This document shows positions 6,817 to 7,697 of a stretch of 7,697 nucleotides of DNA, in pieces. The number at the start of each line of letters is the position of its first letter. The first letter of the stretch is position 1. Source of the stretch: Thermogutta sp. (GTDB taxonomy: Bacteria > Planctomycetota > Planctomycetia > Pirellulales > Thermoguttaceae); assembly GCA_012798155.1 (NCBI GenBank), contig JAAZNR010000657.1, positions 1-7,697 of the forward strand, written 5' to 3'. The notes beneath the pieces are model-generated. The model was not told the origin of the DNA. It saw only the letters and a list, made by a program, of their open reading frames with translations, and made no database searches. A program made the translations under genes and the position numbers.

Positions 6817-6865
6817 CCGCCCCGCCGGACTTTCCTTCGCCGAATTTTTGCGGCCTGCGGGGCGG
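6817..6865. other. 9-bp inverted repeat followed by ATTTT
   Basis: CCGCCCCGC (6817-6825) and GCGGGGCGG (6857-6865) are perfect reverse complements 31 nt apart, followed on the plus strand by ATTTTG. The loop is rather long and the T-run short for an intrinsic terminator, but it could end a long tRNA precursor, or be another repeat element. Confidence 0.4.
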
Positions 6866-7035
6866 ATTTTGCGTCACACGCTCCGGCTTGTGCGTCGGAT
6901 GTTGCGTCGCTTTTCGCTTTGCCTCCAACGGCCCTCTCGAAGTCGGCGTCTTCACCGTCGGCCGGCGTTCCGCACGAACTCTTAGTGGAAAGGCCGTCGG
7001 CGCAAGTGGCGGTGTCATGACGCAGCACAAACACG

Positions 7036-7076
7036 ACTCGCCGGTGCAAGCCGGCGGTGGATGCCCTGCGAGGAGT
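7036..7076 (-). repeat. Dispersed palindromic repeat, diverged copy
   Basis: CGCCGG (7039-7044) and CCGGCG (7051-7056) pair around TGCAAG. The right flank GGTGGATGCCCTGCGA matches the left-edge element (GGTGGAAGCCCTGCGA at 57-72) with one mismatch. It directly abuts the GGCTGGGG repeat that starts at 7077, so the two families are joined here. Confidence 0.65.
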
Positions 7077-7170
7077 CGCGGCTGGGGGCGGCGCTCCGCT
7101 TCGACCCCAGCCACCCGGGAACGCCATTGCAGCGCGGCTGGGGGCGGCGCTCCGCTGCGATGGCGGCCAC
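7077..7170 (+). repeat. Second dispersed repeat family, copies 2 and 3 in tandem
   Basis: The 24-bp blocks 7077-7100 and 7133-7156 are identical and 56 bp apart; both begin CGCGGCTGGGGGCGGCGCT. Copy 2 has the closing arm CCCCAGCC (7105-7112) that pairs with GGCTGGGG (7080-7087) around 17 nt, as in the copy at 6426-6458. Copy 3 has a degraded closing arm. Both are followed by CCACCCGG. Confidence 0.8.
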
Positions 7171-7258
7171 CCGGCCGGGCAATACAAAGGGTGCGGTGCG
7201 ACGGAGGGCCACGCTCCATCCCGGCCAAAGCAGGTATCAGATAACCCACTGGTGGGGC

Positions 7259-7285
7259 TTGCACTCAATTTGTTCGTACTATAAT
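7259..7285 (+). promoter_or_regulatory. Promoter of the exported-protein gene
   Basis: A perfect TATAAT at 7280-7285 lies 15 nt after TTGCAC (7259-7264), or 16 nt after CTTGCA at 7258-7263. The start would fall near 7292, leaving a leader of about 70 nt before the Shine-Dalgarno-preceded ATG at 7363. The -10 box is strong and the -35 only partial. Confidence 0.6.
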
Positions 7286-7362
7286 GAATCGCATGGGGCC
7301 GTAACGGCTCTCGACCGGTGGGGTTCAGGGGTTCGGCGAAATTCGGGGAAAGGAGATGGATC

Positions 7363-7697
7363 ATGCGCTGGTTGACTCTCGTGTTGGCGGGGGCGGTGGC
7401 CTTCAGCGCCGCGCAAGCATCGGGACAGTGGAGTTCGGGGTTCCCTTTGGGGAGCAACCAAAAACCAAAAAAACAGACGTCCGGACTGTCGAGTTTGGGT
7501 ATCCCTTCTGTGGGTATCCCTTCTGTGGGTATCCCTTCTGTGGGTATCCCTTCGTTGCGGCCCAAACAAGACGAAAAAGAAAAAGATCGCGAGGAGCAAA
7601 TGGCGGCGAATTTCGGCGGGGGTTGGATCCCCGGCCTGGGCGGCGCACAACCGACCCCTAGCAACCCCTATTGGTATAACGGCCTGGGCGGCGCACA
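7363..7697 (+). CDS. Exported repeat-rich protein, N-terminal part
   Basis: The frame begins at ATG 7363, 7 nt after AAAGGAG, and stays open to the window end: 111 codons, 3' end missing. Residues 1-19 (MRWLTLVLAGAVAFSAAQA) form a short Sec-type signal peptide with likely cleavage after AQA. The mature part is low-complexity: a Gly/Ser/Lys segment, four IPS-type repeats of period five (GIPSV, residues 46-64), a charged stretch RPKQDEKEKDREEQ (66-79), and Gly-rich sequence with GLGGAQ at 91-96 returning as GLGGA at 107-111. No enzymatic motif is visible and I do not recognise a family. An extracytoplasmic structural or surface role is inference. It has its own promoter and is transcribed away from the other genes. 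Confidence 0.8.
   Translation, partial: MRWLTLVLAGAVAFSAAQASGQWSSGFPLGSNQKPKKQTSGLSSLGIPSVGIPSVGIPSVGIPSLRPKQDEKEKDREEQMAANFGGGWIPGLGGAQPTPSNPYWYNGLGGA
7496..7555 (+). repeat. 15-bp tandem repeat encoding SVGIP pentapeptides
   Basis: The unit TGGGTATCCCTTCTG occurs three times without change (7496-7510, 7511-7525, 7526-7540) and a fourth time ending CGT instead of CTG (7541-7555). Because 15 is a multiple of three, copy-number change would keep the reading frame and alter only the number of pentapeptides. Confidence 0.95.
7633..7697 (+). repeat. 48-bp coding repeat entering the window edge
   Basis: The 17 bases GGCCTGGGCGGCGCACA at 7633-7649 return exactly at 7681-7697, where the window ends, giving a period of 48 bp or 16 residues (GLGGAQPTPSNPYWYN). 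Only the start of the second unit is visible, so the number of repeats is unknown. Confidence 0.65.

Larger units (their letters stand above)
6724..7258. other. Gene-free stretch downstream of the tRNA
   Basis: Open frames exist on both strands, for example a 191-codon minus frame that reads through the tRNA and a 305-codon minus frame that runs on across the start of the exported-protein gene. They are Arg/Pro-rich, change character at repeat boundaries and match nothing I recognise. What the stretch holds is structural: a weak hairpin after the tRNA, a 9-bp inverted repeat (6817-6865), a dispersed hairpin (7036-7076) and two copies of the GGCTGGGG repeat (7077-7170). Between 6870 and 7020 I see only short TGCGTC recurrences (6870, 6891, 6903). 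Confidence 0.6.

Noticed and set aside
6747..7664. A 305-codon minus-strand frame
   Set aside because: It is antisense to the start of the exported-protein gene and spans several repeats; the GIPTE-type repeats in it are only the reverse reading of the 15-bp coding repeat.

Overview
The window looks like chromosomal DNA of a GC-rich bacterium, most likely a planctomycete. That assignment is an inference. It rests on GC-rich coding sequence with long spurious antisense frames, the style of the fucose-isomerase-like and RNase E/G-like proteins, a secreted low-complexity protein, and abundant GC-rich palindromic repeats between genes. No marker gene here fixes the taxon.

Layout. Four genes lie on the minus strand between about 88 and 6105. 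In their direction of transcription they are: (1) a DnaG-primase-like protein with a degenerate Toprim domain (6105-4969); (2) a DUF2344 'radical SAM-associated' protein (4582-3707); (3) an RNase E/G family endoribonuclease (3619-2000); (4) an L-fucose/L-arabinose isomerase-family protein (1752-88). Genes 2 and 3 are 87 bp apart and form a pairing known in many bacteria; they are probably co-transcribed. Gene 4 has a 247-bp leader with its own Shine-Dalgarno sequence and possibly its own promoter.

From 6106 to 7258 there is no convincing protein gene. This stretch holds a three-copy 33-bp tandem repeat in the probable leader of the Toprim-like gene, at least two families of dispersed GC-rich hairpin repeats, and one tRNA-Ala(GGC) gene at 6651-6723 on the plus strand. 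A fragment of one repeat family returns in inverted orientation at the left edge of the window (1-38 versus 6358-6395).

At the right edge a plus-strand gene begins at 7363 behind a perfect TATAAT box and a strong Shine-Dalgarno sequence. It encodes a signal-peptide-bearing, repeat-rich exported protein (SVGIP pentapeptides and a 16-residue GLGGAQ-type repeat) that runs off the window.

How the genes relate: RNase E/G and DUF2344 suggest an RNA-processing or RNA-maturation unit; the radical SAM partner usual for DUF2344 is not in the window. The Toprim-like protein is the least explained gene and, with its tandem-repeat leader, the best candidate for something undescribed. I found no CRISPR array, transposase, phage gene or defence cassette.
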